A DNA stretch of 64,000 nt from Neorhizobium sp. NCHU2750 (GTDB taxonomy: Bacteria; Pseudomonadota; Alphaproteobacteria; Rhizobiales; Rhizobiaceae). The stretch covers positions 3,286,001-3,350,000 of the forward strand of contig NZ_CP030827.1 in assembly GCF_003597675.1 (NCBI RefSeq). Reading direction: 5' to 3'. Made by a program: the position numbers and the translations under genes. Below, in pieces: positions 8,952 to 18,900 of this stretch (position 1 is its first letter; every line of letters starts with the position of its first letter). The notes below the pieces were generated by a model. The model saw nothing but the letters and a program-made list of their open reading frames with translations. It did not search any database and was not told where the DNA came from.

Positions 8952-9839
8952 ATGAGCGCCAATGTCAGTCTCGTGACACCGACCTATTTCCGGGACTTCG
9001 AATCCTGCCGCCTGCTCTGCGATTCCATCGATGCGTTCGTCACCGGCTATGACCGGCACTACCTTCTGGTGGCCGATAGTGACCTCGAGCTTTTCTCGCA
9101 GCTGGGCAACGAGCGGCGGCTCGTCCTGTCCGACTCCGTGCTCTTGCCGGATGGCCTGAAGCCCCTCCCCGCCTTTCTCAAGTGGAAGGGCCGGCAATAT
9201 TACTGGGCCCGCGGTGCCGGCCTGCCGGTCTATGGCTGGCACGTACAGCAATTGCGCAAGCTCGCCATGGCCCAGCTGCAATCCTGCGCGCGGGTGATGT
9301 GCATCGATTCCGACAATTGCTTCGTGCGCCCTTTCGACGTGGGCAAGTTTGCGGGCAACTATTTGTCGCCGCTCTATGCCGATCTCGCCGGTGTCAATCA
9401 AACGCGGCCGAGCCATGTCCTGTGGCAGAAGAATGCCTATCGCCTGCTTGGCGAGCGCGAGCCGCCTTTGCCGGGTGACGATTATATCGGCCAGATGATC
9501 GTCTGGGACCGGGAAAGTCTGAACGCCATCCTTGAACGGATAGAAAAGGCGACGAGCCTGCCCTGGTGGAAAGCACTGTGCAGGGCGCGGGACTTTTCCG
9601 AATATATTCTCTATGGCGTCGGAATTGCCTCCAATCCCTCGCTGATGGGCCGTCACCAGATCGTCGAACGCAGCCTCTGCGCCACCTACTGGAGCGGTCC
9701 GGCACTCGATGCGGCGGGGATCGGCGCACTGATAGACGGGATGCACAAGGAACAGTATGCCATCGCCATCCAGTCGCACACGGCAACCGATCCGGCACTG
9801 ATCCGGCGGATCGCGCTGACCCGCAATCTCTGGAGTTAG
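8952..9839 (+). CDS. DUF6492 family protein, probable glycosyltransferase of the polysaccharide cluster
   Basis: 295 aa. The start MSANVSLVTPTYFRDFESCRLL resembles the nucleotide-binding beginning of GT-A enzymes, and RVMCIDSDNCFVRPF contains a DSD at residues 119-121 in the position expected of a metal-binding DxD. I recognise the family as DUF6492, which has no assigned reaction that I know of. Neighbours are flippase, GT4 and GT2, so a sugar transfer step in the same repeat unit is the simplest reading. Its stop overlaps the stop of the convergent GT4 gene by four bases. Confidence 0.72.
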   Translation: MSANVSLVTPTYFRDFESCRLLCDSIDAFVTGYDRHYLLVADSDLELFSQLGNERRLVLSDSVLLPDGLKPLPAFLKWKGRQYYWARGAGLPVYGWHVQQLRKLAMAQLQSCARVMCIDSDNCFVRPFDVGKFAGNYLSPLYADLAGVNQTRPSHVLWQKNAYRLLGEREPPLPGDDYIGQMIVWDRESLNAILERIEKATSLPWWKALCRARDFSEYILYGVGIASNPSLMGRHQIVERSLCATYWSGPALDAAGIGALIDGMHKEQYAIAIQSHTATDPALIRRIALTRNLWS

Positions 9840-10930
9840 GCCTCTCTTCTAGACCTGCCCTGAACATTATCGAGCCTGTCGATAATCGAGGCCCACAGCG
9901 CAGTCACCTCGACATTCATGTCGAGTGCCGCTGGCGTCTGGCCGATCACCCTGCGGACGGCCTTGGCCATTGTGGGAGCATCCGCGTCATGCGGGCAGAT
10001 CACCACATTGCCGTTGTCGATCAGGGACTTGAAAAGCCTGTGATGGTCGAGCGACGCCGGGTCTTCCGGCGCGTTGGTCACCACGGTGCGGCCTGCAAGT
10101 GCGGCGGCCAGCACGCTGCCGCGCCGGGCGGTCAGCCCCTCGGAAAACCGGTAGCAGAAGATGTCGACCTCACGGCAGGCGGCAAACACCTCCTCGTCGG
10201 TCGCAATATAGCCAGTGACCATCACCCGATCGGCAAGGCCAAGCGCCTCGACCTGTCGGCGAAAATCCTCCTCGACATTGTCGAGCCCCTTGATGAACGA
10301 GCCGACGAAGGCCACGGCCACATCGACACCCTCGTCCTTGAGTACCCGCGCGATCTCCAGAAGTTCGGCGCAATTCTTCTTCGGATAGATCGAGCCGAAC
10401 TGGCCGATGACGGTTCTTCTCCCCGCCTTCAAGGCCCTGATGGCAAGCACTGCCGGGCCGCTCTCTTCGGGGCCGCCCTCTTTGTGTTCGCTGGGCAGCA
10501 TGTTGGGCGGAATGGGAACGATCGCCGTCGAACGGTGGCCGAATGCCGGAAAATGGCTCTGGCGCCATTCCCGCTCGACTTCCGGCGCCGAGAACAGCAG
10601 GCCGTCGGCAAAGAGCAGGACCGGCCACAAGACCACGCGCCGCTTCCAGTCGAGGCTCGCCCACTCATGCAGTACCACCGTCACATGCCTGCCCTTCAGC
10701 CGTGCGAGTGCTGCAGCGAGGAAAGGCTCGAAAAGGCGCTTCTTCCAGGCAACGATCGGAAAATTGAAGATGAGGGTATCCGTGTCGGCAAGACGGGCAG
10801 CAAGTGCTCCCATCCGCCCGTCAAGCACATGGCTTTCGGCGCGGGCACCAAGCCGGCTCGCCAGATTGCGCGTGAACGCCTCGACGCCGCAGACCGTGGA
10901 GGCGTCGGATCTGAGGACGAGATAACGCAT
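9836..10930 (-). CDS. Family 4-type glycosyltransferase
   Basis: 364 aa from the ATG at 10930 (MRYLVLRSDASTVCGVEAF), preferred over an in-frame ATG 16 codons earlier because the GT-B N-terminal strand starts here. The C-terminal domain has IGQFGSIYPKKNCAELLEIA (about 190) and VFAACREVDIFCYRFSEGLTARRGS (about 270), the usual GT4 donor site with the EGLTARRGS loop. It would build the repeat unit on the cytoplasmic side. Monocistronic by appearance, convergent with the DUF6492 gene and divergent from the wzz-type gene. Sugar specificity is not predictable. Confidence 0.82.
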   Translation of the reverse strand: MRYLVLRSDASTVCGVEAFTRNLASRLGARAESHVLDGRMGALAARLADTDTLIFNFPIVAWKKRLFEPFLAAALARLKGRHVTVVLHEWASLDWKRRVVLWPVLLFADGLLFSAPEVEREWRQSHFPAFGHRSTAIVPIPPNMLPSEHKEGGPEESGPAVLAIRALKAGRRTVIGQFGSIYPKKNCAELLEIARVLKDEGVDVAVAFVGSFIKGLDNVEEDFRRQVEALGLADRVMVTGYIATDEEVFAACREVDIFCYRFSEGLTARRGSVLAAALAGRTVVTNAPEDPASLDHHRLFKSLIDNGNVVICPHDADAPTMAKAVRRVIGQTPAALDMNVEVTALWASIIDRLDNVQGRSRREA

Positions 10931-10999
10931 CGGCGGGACAATCCATTCAAAGCGGAGAACAGCCCCACAAGAAGCCAAAAATCTTAAGCTTTTACCATC

Positions 11000-11017
11000 G
11001 GGACAGAATCCTGTCCC
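11000..11017. promoter_or_regulatory. Perfect 7-bp inverted repeat in the GT4 / Wzz divergent promoter region
   Basis: GGGACAG at 11000-11006 and CTGTCCC at 11011-11017 with an AATC spacer. It lies 95 bases before the wzz-type start and 70 bases before the GT4 start, with no U-run, so an operator for both promoters is more likely than a terminator. The binding protein is unknown. Confidence 0.4.
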
Positions 11018-11111
11018 AATAAGCGCAGAAAAATGCGATCAGGCGGGGCACGCTTTACCGCTTATTAGCGTAGTTAGGGTCTTATCGACCCCGAAAGGTA
11101 GGCTAGGCCGC

Positions 11112-12623
11112 ATGTATGCCATCCTGAGACCGCGTAGGGACAATCGAGCCAAGAATGCTTCGGATGGGAAGTCCGACGCTGCCGGCAATGATTCATCCGT
11201 CGGCGGACAGCCATCCCTGCTCTCCTATATGGGACCGGATGAGGACGCGCCGCAAAAGGCTGCGCCCCGCAATCCCGAGCCGTTCTCCATCTCGATCCCG
11301 GAAATCAGCACGGCCATGGTTATCGGCTGGCTGTGGGTCGGCAAGTGGCTCATCCTGCTGTTCATTGTGCTTGGCGCCCTTGCGGGCTACGGCTTCGGCG
11401 TATTTTCCAAGCCGAAATTCACGGTCGGCTCACAGATCTTCATCGATCCCGCCAACCTCAGGGTCGTCGCCGACGACATCTTTACCAGCAACAACCAACT
11501 CGACATGCAGATCTATGATGTCGAGAGCAAGCTGCACATCCTCACCTCGTCCAACGTTCTCAACAGCGTCATCGATGCCCTGCATCTCGACAGCGATCCG
11601 GAATTCGGCGACACCAAGCCGACCGATCCGCAGACCGCCAAGCTCGATGCATTGAGATCGCTGGAAAAGCATGTCGACGCCAAGCGCGAGGAAAACTCCT
11701 TCGTCGTCAATCTCGACGTATCGAGCCAGTCCGCTCAAAAGGCCCTGCAGATCGCCAACTCGATCATCAACAATTTCCAGGACGAACTGGTGAAAGAGCA
11801 GGCCGACGGCGCCGAACGCGCCGCCAAGGAGCTTTTTGCCCGCCTCGATACGCTGAAGGACGAGGTCGCCAAGGCGGATGAAGCCGTGCAGCGTTTCAAG
11901 CGCGATCACAACATCTTGTCGAGCTCGGGTGAGCTCGTCAGCACCATCGTCGCAAACCAGACCAACACCCAGTTGGTCGATGCGCAGGCGCGGGTGATCC
12001 GGGCACGCAGCCGCTACCAGGAGCTTTCAACCGGAAGCCCGGAAAGCAGGCTCGACAGTGCCTCGATCGACAACCAGACGATGTCGGCGCTGCGCACCCA
12101 GTATACGGTCGCTCAGCGCGAGCTCGACGCCCAGTCGGCGATCTATGGCTCCAGGCATCCGCGGATCGCCGCCATGCGTCCGCAGATAGAGGCGATACAG
12201 AGCCAGATCACCGCAGAGCAGAACCGGATCCTCGCCGCTGCCAAATCCGAGCTTGCCCAGGCCGAAGCAGCCCTGACAGCGCAGCAAGCTCAGGCGAACA
12301 AGATGAAGTCGGTCGTCTTCGCCGATAACGACTCTCTGGTGCAACTGCGCCAGCTTGAGCGGGAGTCGGAATCGAAGTCGAACATCTACCAGGCCTTCAT
12401 GGCCCGCGCCAAGGAACTCGCCGAGCGGCAAAAGATCAACACGACCAATGTCCGGGTGATCTCGCCCCCGACAATTCCGAAGACCCGCAGCTATCCGCCC
12501 CGCACACTGTATCTGCTGGCCGGTGGCATGATCGGCGGCCTCGCGATCGGCGCAGCCTTGGTCATGGTCCTTAGCTTCCTGCGATTGGCATTGAGGCGTC
12601 CACAAGGGGAACGGGCGGCCTGA
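11112..12623 (+). CDS. Wzz/GumC-type polysaccharide co-polymerase lacking a tyrosine kinase domain
   Basis: 503 aa. The first 70 residues are polar and variable; a transmembrane helix follows (VGKWLILLFIVLGALAGYGFG), then a Wzz domain and a long periplasmic coiled-coil region (about 220-430), and a second helix near 470-492. The proline-rich motif before it, PPTIPKTRSYPPRTLY, is typical of co-polymerases that set chain length. Rhizobial ExoP carries a C-terminal BY-kinase; here the protein stops 13 residues after the second helix, so phosphorylation control would need a separate kinase. The start codon ATG at 11112 has GAAAGG some 14 bases upstream. Confidence 0.87.
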   Translation: MYAILRPRRDNRAKNASDGKSDAAGNDSSVGGQPSLLSYMGPDEDAPQKAAPRNPEPFSISIPEISTAMVIGWLWVGKWLILLFIVLGALAGYGFGVFSKPKFTVGSQIFIDPANLRVVADDIFTSNNQLDMQIYDVESKLHILTSSNVLNSVIDALHLDSDPEFGDTKPTDPQTAKLDALRSLEKHVDAKREENSFVVNLDVSSQSAQKALQIANSIINNFQDELVKEQADGAERAAKELFARLDTLKDEVAKADEAVQRFKRDHNILSSSGELVSTIVANQTNTQLVDAQARVIRARSRYQELSTGSPESRLDSASIDNQTMSALRTQYTVAQRELDAQSAIYGSRHPRIAAMRPQIEAIQSQITAEQNRILAAAKSELAQAEAALTAQQAQANKMKSVVFADNDSLVQLRQLERESESKSNIYQAFMARAKELAERQKINTTNVRVISPPTIPKTRSYPPRTLYLLAGGMIGGLAIGAALVMVLSFLRLALRRPQGERAA

Positions 12624-12799
12624 CGGCCTCCCGCCATCAGCTTGCTGACCGCACGAGTGCCGCGAATGCGGCTGGCCACTGCCGCGGAAACTGCGGGAAC
12701 CGGGCCGGCGCATCGAATTGACAAGGTACATGGAAAGAGCGATCGCCAGCGCGAACCAACTTCGTTGAGGCCCCTAAGGACTCCACACCCGGAATTTGA

Positions 12800-13591
12800 T
12801 TATCGGGAATAGCGCAACAGCGCGTAGACGGCGACCGGATTGGTCAGCAGGTAACGAAGCGTCAGGCGACGCGGCTCGTTATACATCCGGTATGCCCATT
12901 CGAGCCCGCGCCGCTGCATCCACATAGGCGCACGCGGATTCTTGCCCGAGAGGAAATCGAACAGACCGCCGGATGTCTTCACCACGCCAATACCGCGCAG
13001 ATTGTCGAGATTGCGGCTGATGAACTGCTGCTCATAGGGGAAGCCGAGACCGACCCAGAGAATGTCCGGCCGCTTCTCGCGAATATCGGCGACGATCGCC
13101 TCTTCTTCCTCCGGCTTGAAATAGCCGTTACGGCGGCCGGCGAAACGAAGACGCGGATAGAGCTTGGTCATTGCCGCAACCGCCTTCGCATTCACTTCCT
13201 CGCTGCCGCCAAGGAAATAGAATGTCGCGCCGGCGTCCTGCGCGCGTGCGGCAACGGCGTGGACCAGATCCGTCGTCGCCACGCGCTCGGGCAGTGCCAT
13301 ATCGCACAGCAGCTTGGAATAGTGCACCATCGGCATGCCGTCGGCATGGATCTGGCCCGCCTGCAGCATGAGATCCATGAAGCCACGATTACGCACGCAA
13401 AGCGCAAGAACCTGACCGTTCGCCGATGTGGAATAAAAAGGCCGCTCGTTCTGCCCGCGGGCACGCAGTGCCTGCTCGACGAAGCCGTCGGCTGACTTGT
13501 CCATGGTCGCGCACACGACCGGCAGGCCGCCCAGCACCACATGGGGCCAGTCGATCATCCGGGACACATTGATGTCGTCTGCTTCGAGTGC
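12800..13591 (-). CDS. WecG/TagA/CpsF family glycosyltransferase
   Basis: About 263 aa from the ATG at 13591; an upstream ATG at 13663 would add a hydrophobic 24-residue stretch, and a later ATG at 13558 (MIDWPH) is also possible, with no clear ribosome site to decide. Family signatures are present: FYSTSANGQVLALC, HADGMPMV (the conserved Asp), FYFLGGSEE, GRRNGYF and ILWVGLGFPYEQQFI. WecG transfers ManNAcA and TagA transfers ManNAc to a lipid-linked first sugar, so this enzyme probably adds the second sugar. No gene for the first step (ExoY/WbaP type) is in the window. Convergent with the wzz-type gene. Confidence 0.87.
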   Translation of the reverse strand, partial: ALEADDINVSRMIDWPHVVLGGLPVVCATMDKSADGFVEQALRARGQNERPFYSTSANGQVLALCVRNRGFMDLMLQAGQIHADGMPMVHYSKLLCDMALPERVATTDLVHAVAARAQDAGATFYFLGGSEEVNAKAVAAMTKLYPRLRFAGRRNGYFKPEEEEAIVADIREKRPDILWVGLGFPYEQQFISRNLDNLRGIGVVKTSGGLFDFLSGKNPRAPMWMQRRGLEWAYRMYNEPRRLTLRYLLTNPVAVYALLRYSR

Positions 13592-14093
13592 CATTGGGAG
13601 CAAAACAAAGAATCCAGCTAACAGGAGACCTCCCGTCTCCGGGGCCATCAAGCACGGGAACATATTTTAGTTCAAACAGAAAAGCCGAAGATGGTTACGA
13701 TCCGCCGAGGCGCCTTGGTTAAAGCTGTAATAGAATTTGAGAATTAGTTTACCGAACGATCGAGAAATGTAGGAAATTCTTAAATTTACCGTCCGGGCAA
13801 GGGGCTCCCGACGAATGACGGATGGTTAATGGATGGCTCGAAAAGGCCCGACCCGAGATGCCGCCAGCGGTAACCGGGGGCGGCAACGCTTTGGAAAACC
13901 CGCATCCGGCCCCGATTGCCGGCCCTGCACCATGCCTTCACCAAGGCGTGCATAAGCGCGTTTCACCCATCCGTTTGCGATAAGTCACGAATCACTTATA
14001 TATCTTTTGAATCTAGGTGCTTGGGAGCGTTTTCCCGCCACTTGTATCGCGTAGGCCGGCCAAAGCTTTCAATCGTCGGCCTATGGAGAATAG
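13592..14093. other. Intergenic region with small inverted repeats upstream of the TolC-like gene
   Basis: About 500 bases separate the WecG-type gene from the TolC-like gene, which diverge here, so both promoters should lie within it. ATAAGT at 13980-13985 faces ACTTAT at 13994-13999 in an AT-rich stretch that could hold the tolC promoter. TAGGCCG at 14052-14058 pairs with CGGCCTA at 14077-14083 just before the GGAG ribosome site, so the leader RNA may fold. No gene is supported. Confidence 0.4.
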
Positions 14094-15617
14094 ATGCGTT
14101 CAAGTCGCACCCTTACATTCGGCGTCCTGATCGCAGCCGCCATCATCCAGACGTCCTGTAATAAGACAACGGATAAGCTCTCCGCCAAGCCTGTCACCGA
14201 TCCGCAGGTCACGTCATCGATTGCCGCAAAGGGCTCGCCCGCCCCCAAGCCCGCGAACGCGATGTCCACGCCCGCGCCCGTAACGGATGTCGAAAGCGCC
14301 GTTCGCCGTGTGGTGAGCTGGCATCCGGCCATCCAGGAAGCGGCGGGCAAGATCCGACAGCAGAAGGAGCTGATTGCCGACGCCCGGTCCGGTTATCTAC
14401 CCGGCGTCGGTGGCGGCGTAGACCTGGCCGCTCAGACCGGCGACAGCGGCCAGTGGGCACCCAAGCTCAATGTATCGGCCTCCCAGATGATCTACGATTT
14501 CGGCAAGGTCTCCGGCCGGGTCGAAGCGGAATCCGCCACCTACGACACCAGACGGGCGGAGTTTCTGGCCACCGTCGACGATACGATCCGGGAAACGGTG
14601 CTGGCATCGGTCGAGCTGCTGCGCAATGCAAGGCTTGCGGTCGTCGCAAAAGAGCAGATCGACGATGTGAAGGCCATCGGCCAACTTGTCGACGCCCGGA
14701 CGGACCGCGGCGCCAGCACACGCTCCGACAAGCTGCAGGCCGAAGCCCGTATCCAGGCCGCCCAATCGACTGCCCTCGAAATCAACGCCGACAAGCAGCG
14801 CTGGGAAGGCACCCTGAACGCCCTGCTCGGCCAGGCGAGTAGCGTAAAACTGCGTCCTGCCTTCCCCACCGCTCTCAACAAGGCCTGCGCCGGGCCGCCG
14901 CCGGACTGGGATACCGTGCCGGTCGTGGTCGCGGCCAGATCCCGCAAGCAGGAGGCGGACGCACAGGTGAAGCTGGCGCGGGCAAACATGCTTCCCACCA
15001 TTTCCATGGAGGCGACCAGCCGGTTCAAGACATGGGGCAACGACGATTCCGACTATCTGGTCGGCCTGACGGTCAAGGGTGATCTCTATAATGGCGGCGC
15101 CTTCAAGGCTCGCCAGAATGCCGCGCGTTATGCCGCCGAGGCTTCCGAAGCCGCCATCGCCTCCGGCAAGTTCGACGCCCAGAAGAACTGGATCGAATCC
15201 GCTGCCCAGGTCAACAGCCTCTCGATATTGCTGAAATCGCTGGGCTCGCGACAGGCGATGATGCGCGAGACACGCGATCTCTATCAGAAACAGTTTCTCG
15301 ATCTCGGAACCCGCACCCTGCTGGACGTGCTGAACGCCGATCAGGAACTTCACGCCGCCCGCTTCGACGAAATCAACACGCGCTTCGATCTCTACAAGCT
15401 GAATGTCGAATGCGCCTATTCCGCAGGGCGCTTGCGCGACACATTCGGGCTCTCCTCGGATCCGTCGCACCCGGCCCCTGTCGAGACCTCCGCGCCGATG
15501 CGCGAGACGCATGCGGCATCAGCCCCGGCACGGCCTTCAACACAGGCTTCTGCGCAACCTTCAGACACCCCTGCGGCTCTTGCCGGAACAGGCCTGAGAT
15601 TGGCCCCTAAAATCTAA
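14094..15617 (+). CDS. TolC-family outer membrane channel lipoprotein of the adhesin secretion locus
   Basis: 507 aa. The N-terminus is a lipoprotein signal (LIAAAIIQTSC, lipobox cysteine at residue 22). Two outer-membrane-efflux repeats follow, with the alpha-helical segments AVRRVVSWHPAIQEAAGKIRQQ and LQAEARIQAAQSTALEINADKQRWEG, and the characteristic LGTRTLLDVLNADQELHAAR near 400. This is the LapE/TolC partner that forms the outer channel of a type I secretion system. The C-terminal 60 residues are Pro/Ala/Ser-rich and probably disordered. It precedes the adhesin gene by about 320 bases and is likely part of the same regulon. Start ATG is supported by GGAG 5 bases upstream. Confidence 0.88.
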   Translation: MRSSRTLTFGVLIAAAIIQTSCNKTTDKLSAKPVTDPQVTSSIAAKGSPAPKPANAMSTPAPVTDVESAVRRVVSWHPAIQEAAGKIRQQKELIADARSGYLPGVGGGVDLAAQTGDSGQWAPKLNVSASQMIYDFGKVSGRVEAESATYDTRRAEFLATVDDTIRETVLASVELLRNARLAVVAKEQIDDVKAIGQLVDARTDRGASTRSDKLQAEARIQAAQSTALEINADKQRWEGTLNALLGQASSVKLRPAFPTALNKACAGPPPDWDTVPVVVAARSRKQEADAQVKLARANMLPTISMEATSRFKTWGNDDSDYLVGLTVKGDLYNGGAFKARQNAARYAAEASEAAIASGKFDAQKNWIESAAQVNSLSILLKSLGSRQAMMRETRDLYQKQFLDLGTRTLLDVLNADQELHAARFDEINTRFDLYKLNVECAYSAGRLRDTFGLSSDPSHPAPVETSAPMRETHAASAPARPSTQASAQPSDTPAALAGTGLRLAPKI

Positions 15618-15935
15618 CGGGATTTCGGTTTTTCCGAATTTGTCGCAAAAACTATGCCGGGATGATGCGCCTCACCCGATCCGTCAGGCTGCACTGGCAC
15701 AGGCGGCAAGAACACGCCGCGTGCGATTCACTCTTCGTTAAACAACTCCATACAAACATAAGCCGAAGCTAATTGAAGATAATCTGAAGTACAGCACCTT
15801 CACTCCTGTGTGCTGCTCACAACGTCTTTTTGAGCATCCGCTCTCTCCATCGGTGAGGGGGAAGAGGCGACTTCCTGGACCGGGAAGCAGCACTCCAAAA
15901 CAGGGCATGACGCCCGGCGCATCAAAAAGGAGAGG
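15618..15935. other. Long leader region of the giant adhesin gene
   Basis: 318 bases between the TolC-like gene and the adhesin. An AT-rich part around 15730-15800 is the best promoter candidate. GTGCTGCT near 15810 can pair with AGCAGCAC near 15886-15893, so the adhesin mRNA may have a structured leader. No riboswitch class that I know fits. The ribosome site AAGGAG (about 15927-15932) precedes the start. Confidence 0.4.
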
Positions 15936-18900
15936 ATGATGGTCGCTGTAGTGTTGGATAAGGTAAGCGGTGAAACAACGACCGTTTCCGGGAATACCAT
16001 CGTTCTTTCCGAGGCCAGCACCGTAAGGCTATCGCTGTCGCCCGATCAGATTGCAGCCACCACGCGTGCCGGCAATGACCTCATCATCGACATCCGCAAT
16101 GGTCCGGACATCCGGATCGAGAATTTCTACAATGGCGAAGGCGGCAACCGTAGCGATCTCATTCTCGACGACGGCAAGGGCAACGTCTGGAATGGTGAAT
16201 ACACCGACGGCCTCGCCAATTTCGAATTCGGTGAAGCCGGCGCCGTCGACCAGCTTGCAGGCGCGGGCGCAGCCGGTGCGGGAGGTGGCGTCGGCGCGTC
16301 CATCCTGGGAATAGCTGCGGCATTGGGCGTCGGGGCAGCCGCGATCGGCATGGGCGGAGGCAGCTCTGGCGGCGGTGAGAAGGACGACAGCGACTCGGAT
16401 TCTGACTCCGATGCGGATGCTGACGCTGACGCCGATGCAGACGCGGACGCGGATGCGGATGCAGACGCTGACGCTGACGCCGATGCAGATGCTGACGCCG
16501 ATGCGGATGCGGATGCAGATGCTGACGCTGACGCTGACGCTGATGCGGATGCAGATGCTGACGCCGATGCAGACGCTGACGCCGATGCGGATGCGGACGC
16601 TGATGCGGACGCGGATGCCGATGCAGATGCTGACGCGGATGCCGATGCAGACTCTGACGCAGACACTGAGGCTCCAGCGGCACCCATCAATCTGTCGATC
16701 AATGCTGCCGGCACGACGCTGACTGGCTTTGGCGAGGCAGGCACGGAAGTCACCGTCACCAATGCGGCCGGTACTGTGATCGGCTCGGGCATTGTCGGCG
16801 CCGACGGCACATTCTCGATTACGCTGGCGCCGGCCCAGACAGACGGCGGAGAACTGCAGGTCGTACTGGAAGACGCGGCCGGCAACATCTCCGATCCCGG
16901 CACCCTGGCAGCACCGGACCTGATCGCGCCCGACGCCCCGACCGACCTTGAAGTCACCGATTCCGGAACGCTCCTTTCCGGCCATGGCGAACCCGGAACG
17001 ACGGTCACGGTGACCGATGCGGACGGTGTCACCATCGGCACCGGCACCGTCGGATCCGATGGCACGTTCGAAATCGATCTCGATCCGGCGCAGCAGAACG
17101 GCGGCGAATTACAGGTCGTGCTGGAAGATGCAGCCGGCAACCAGTCTGATCCCGGCACGATCGAGATCGACGATACTCAGCCGCCGGCAGCCCCGACCAA
17201 TCTCGGTGTCAATGACGACGGCACGGTACTCACCGGTCATGGCGAAGTCGGCACGACGGTCGTCGTCACCAATGCCGCAGGCACGGAAGTCGGCACCGGA
17301 ACGGTGGATGCAGACGGTACATTCTCCATCACGCTCAGCCCAGCGCAGTTCGATGGCGGCGAACTTGAAGTCGTCCTAACCGATGCGGCAGGCAATGATT
17401 CTGCTCCGGGCTCGGTGCTAGCCCCGGACCCGGACGCGCCTCCGGCCCCGACCGATCTCGACATCAATGCGGACGGCACGATCCTGACAGGCGAGGGCCA
17501 GATCGGCGCCCAGGTGCGTGTCACCGACGCGACCGGCCAGACGGTCGGAACCGGAATCGTCGCCGCAGACGGCACATTCTCCATCACGCTCGCCCCGGCC
17601 CAGATCGACGGCGGCGAATTGCGTGTCGTGCAGACCGATGCCAACGGCACGTCGCAACCCGGCATCATAGACTCTCCCGACCTGATCGATCCGGCAGCCC
17701 CGACCAATCTCGACACCAATGATGCCGGAACGGTCCTAACCGGCCGCGGCGAAGCGGGAACGACGGTGCATGTCACCAATGCCGATGGCGATCCCGTCGG
17801 CACCGGCATCGTGCAGCAGAACGGATCCTTCTCGATCACGCTCAACCCGGCCCAGACGGATGGCGGCAACCTGACCGTCACGCTGGAAGACGCAGCCGGC
17901 AACACTTCGCCGCCGGCCACGACAGCGGCACCGGACCTGACCGGTCCGGACGCTGCCACCAATCTCGACGTCAACGATGACGGCACGGCTTTGACTGGCC
18001 GCGGCGAACCCGGGGCGACGGTCATGGTCAGGGATGCCGATGGATTCCTCATCGGCACGACGACGGTAGGCGCCGGCGGCACATTCTCGGTCACCCTCAG
18101 CCCCGCCCAGACGGATGGCGGCGACCTGAGCGTCGTATTGCAGGATAGCGACGGCAATCCATCCGCACCGGCCAGCATTGCCTCCCCCGACCTTCTTGCA
18201 CCCGATGCCCCGACCGATCTCGACGTCAACGATGCCGGAACGGCCCTCACAGGCGAGGGCGAGTCGGGCGCGACGGTCATCGTCACGGATGCCAACGGCA
18301 CCACGATCGGCACCGGCACGGTCGGCGTCGACGGCACGTTCACCGTCGCCCTCAACCCGGCACAGACGAACGGCGGCGAACTCGGTGTCGTGCTGCAGGA
18401 TGCGGCCGGCAATGTGTCCGATCCGGCGACGATCATGCCGGACGACACTCAACCTCCGGCCATGCCGACCAATCTGGGCATTGATGACGACGGCACCACG
18501 CTCACCGGCCGAGGCGAACCCGGCACCACGGTCACCGTCACCAATGCCGATGGCGACGTGATCGGCCAGAATACCGTCAATCCCGATGGCACATTCAGCG
18601 TCACGCTCGACCCGGCGCAGACCGATGGCGGCGAACTCGATGTCGTGCTGACCGATGCCGCAGGCAACGATTCGGCACCCGGAACGGTGCTGGCACCGGA
18701 CCCCGACGCGCCGCCGGCACCGACCGACCTTGAGGTCGATGCGACGGGCACGCTGTTGACCGGCGACGGTCAGGTAGGCGCCCAGGTGCGTGTCACCGAT
18801 GCCTCCGGCCAGACCGTCGGAACCGGTATCGTCGCCGGCGACGGAACGTTCTCCATCACGCTCTCGCCGGTCCAGATCGACGGCGGCGAATTGCGCGTCG

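Noticed and set aside
15618..15935. Cyclic-di-GMP riboswitch before the adhesin gene
   Set aside because: The conserved GEMM core is not found; only a possible 8-base long-range pairing is present.
16383..16670. CRISPR-like short repeat
   Set aside because: The repeat unit is 6 bases, coding, uninterrupted and without spacers.
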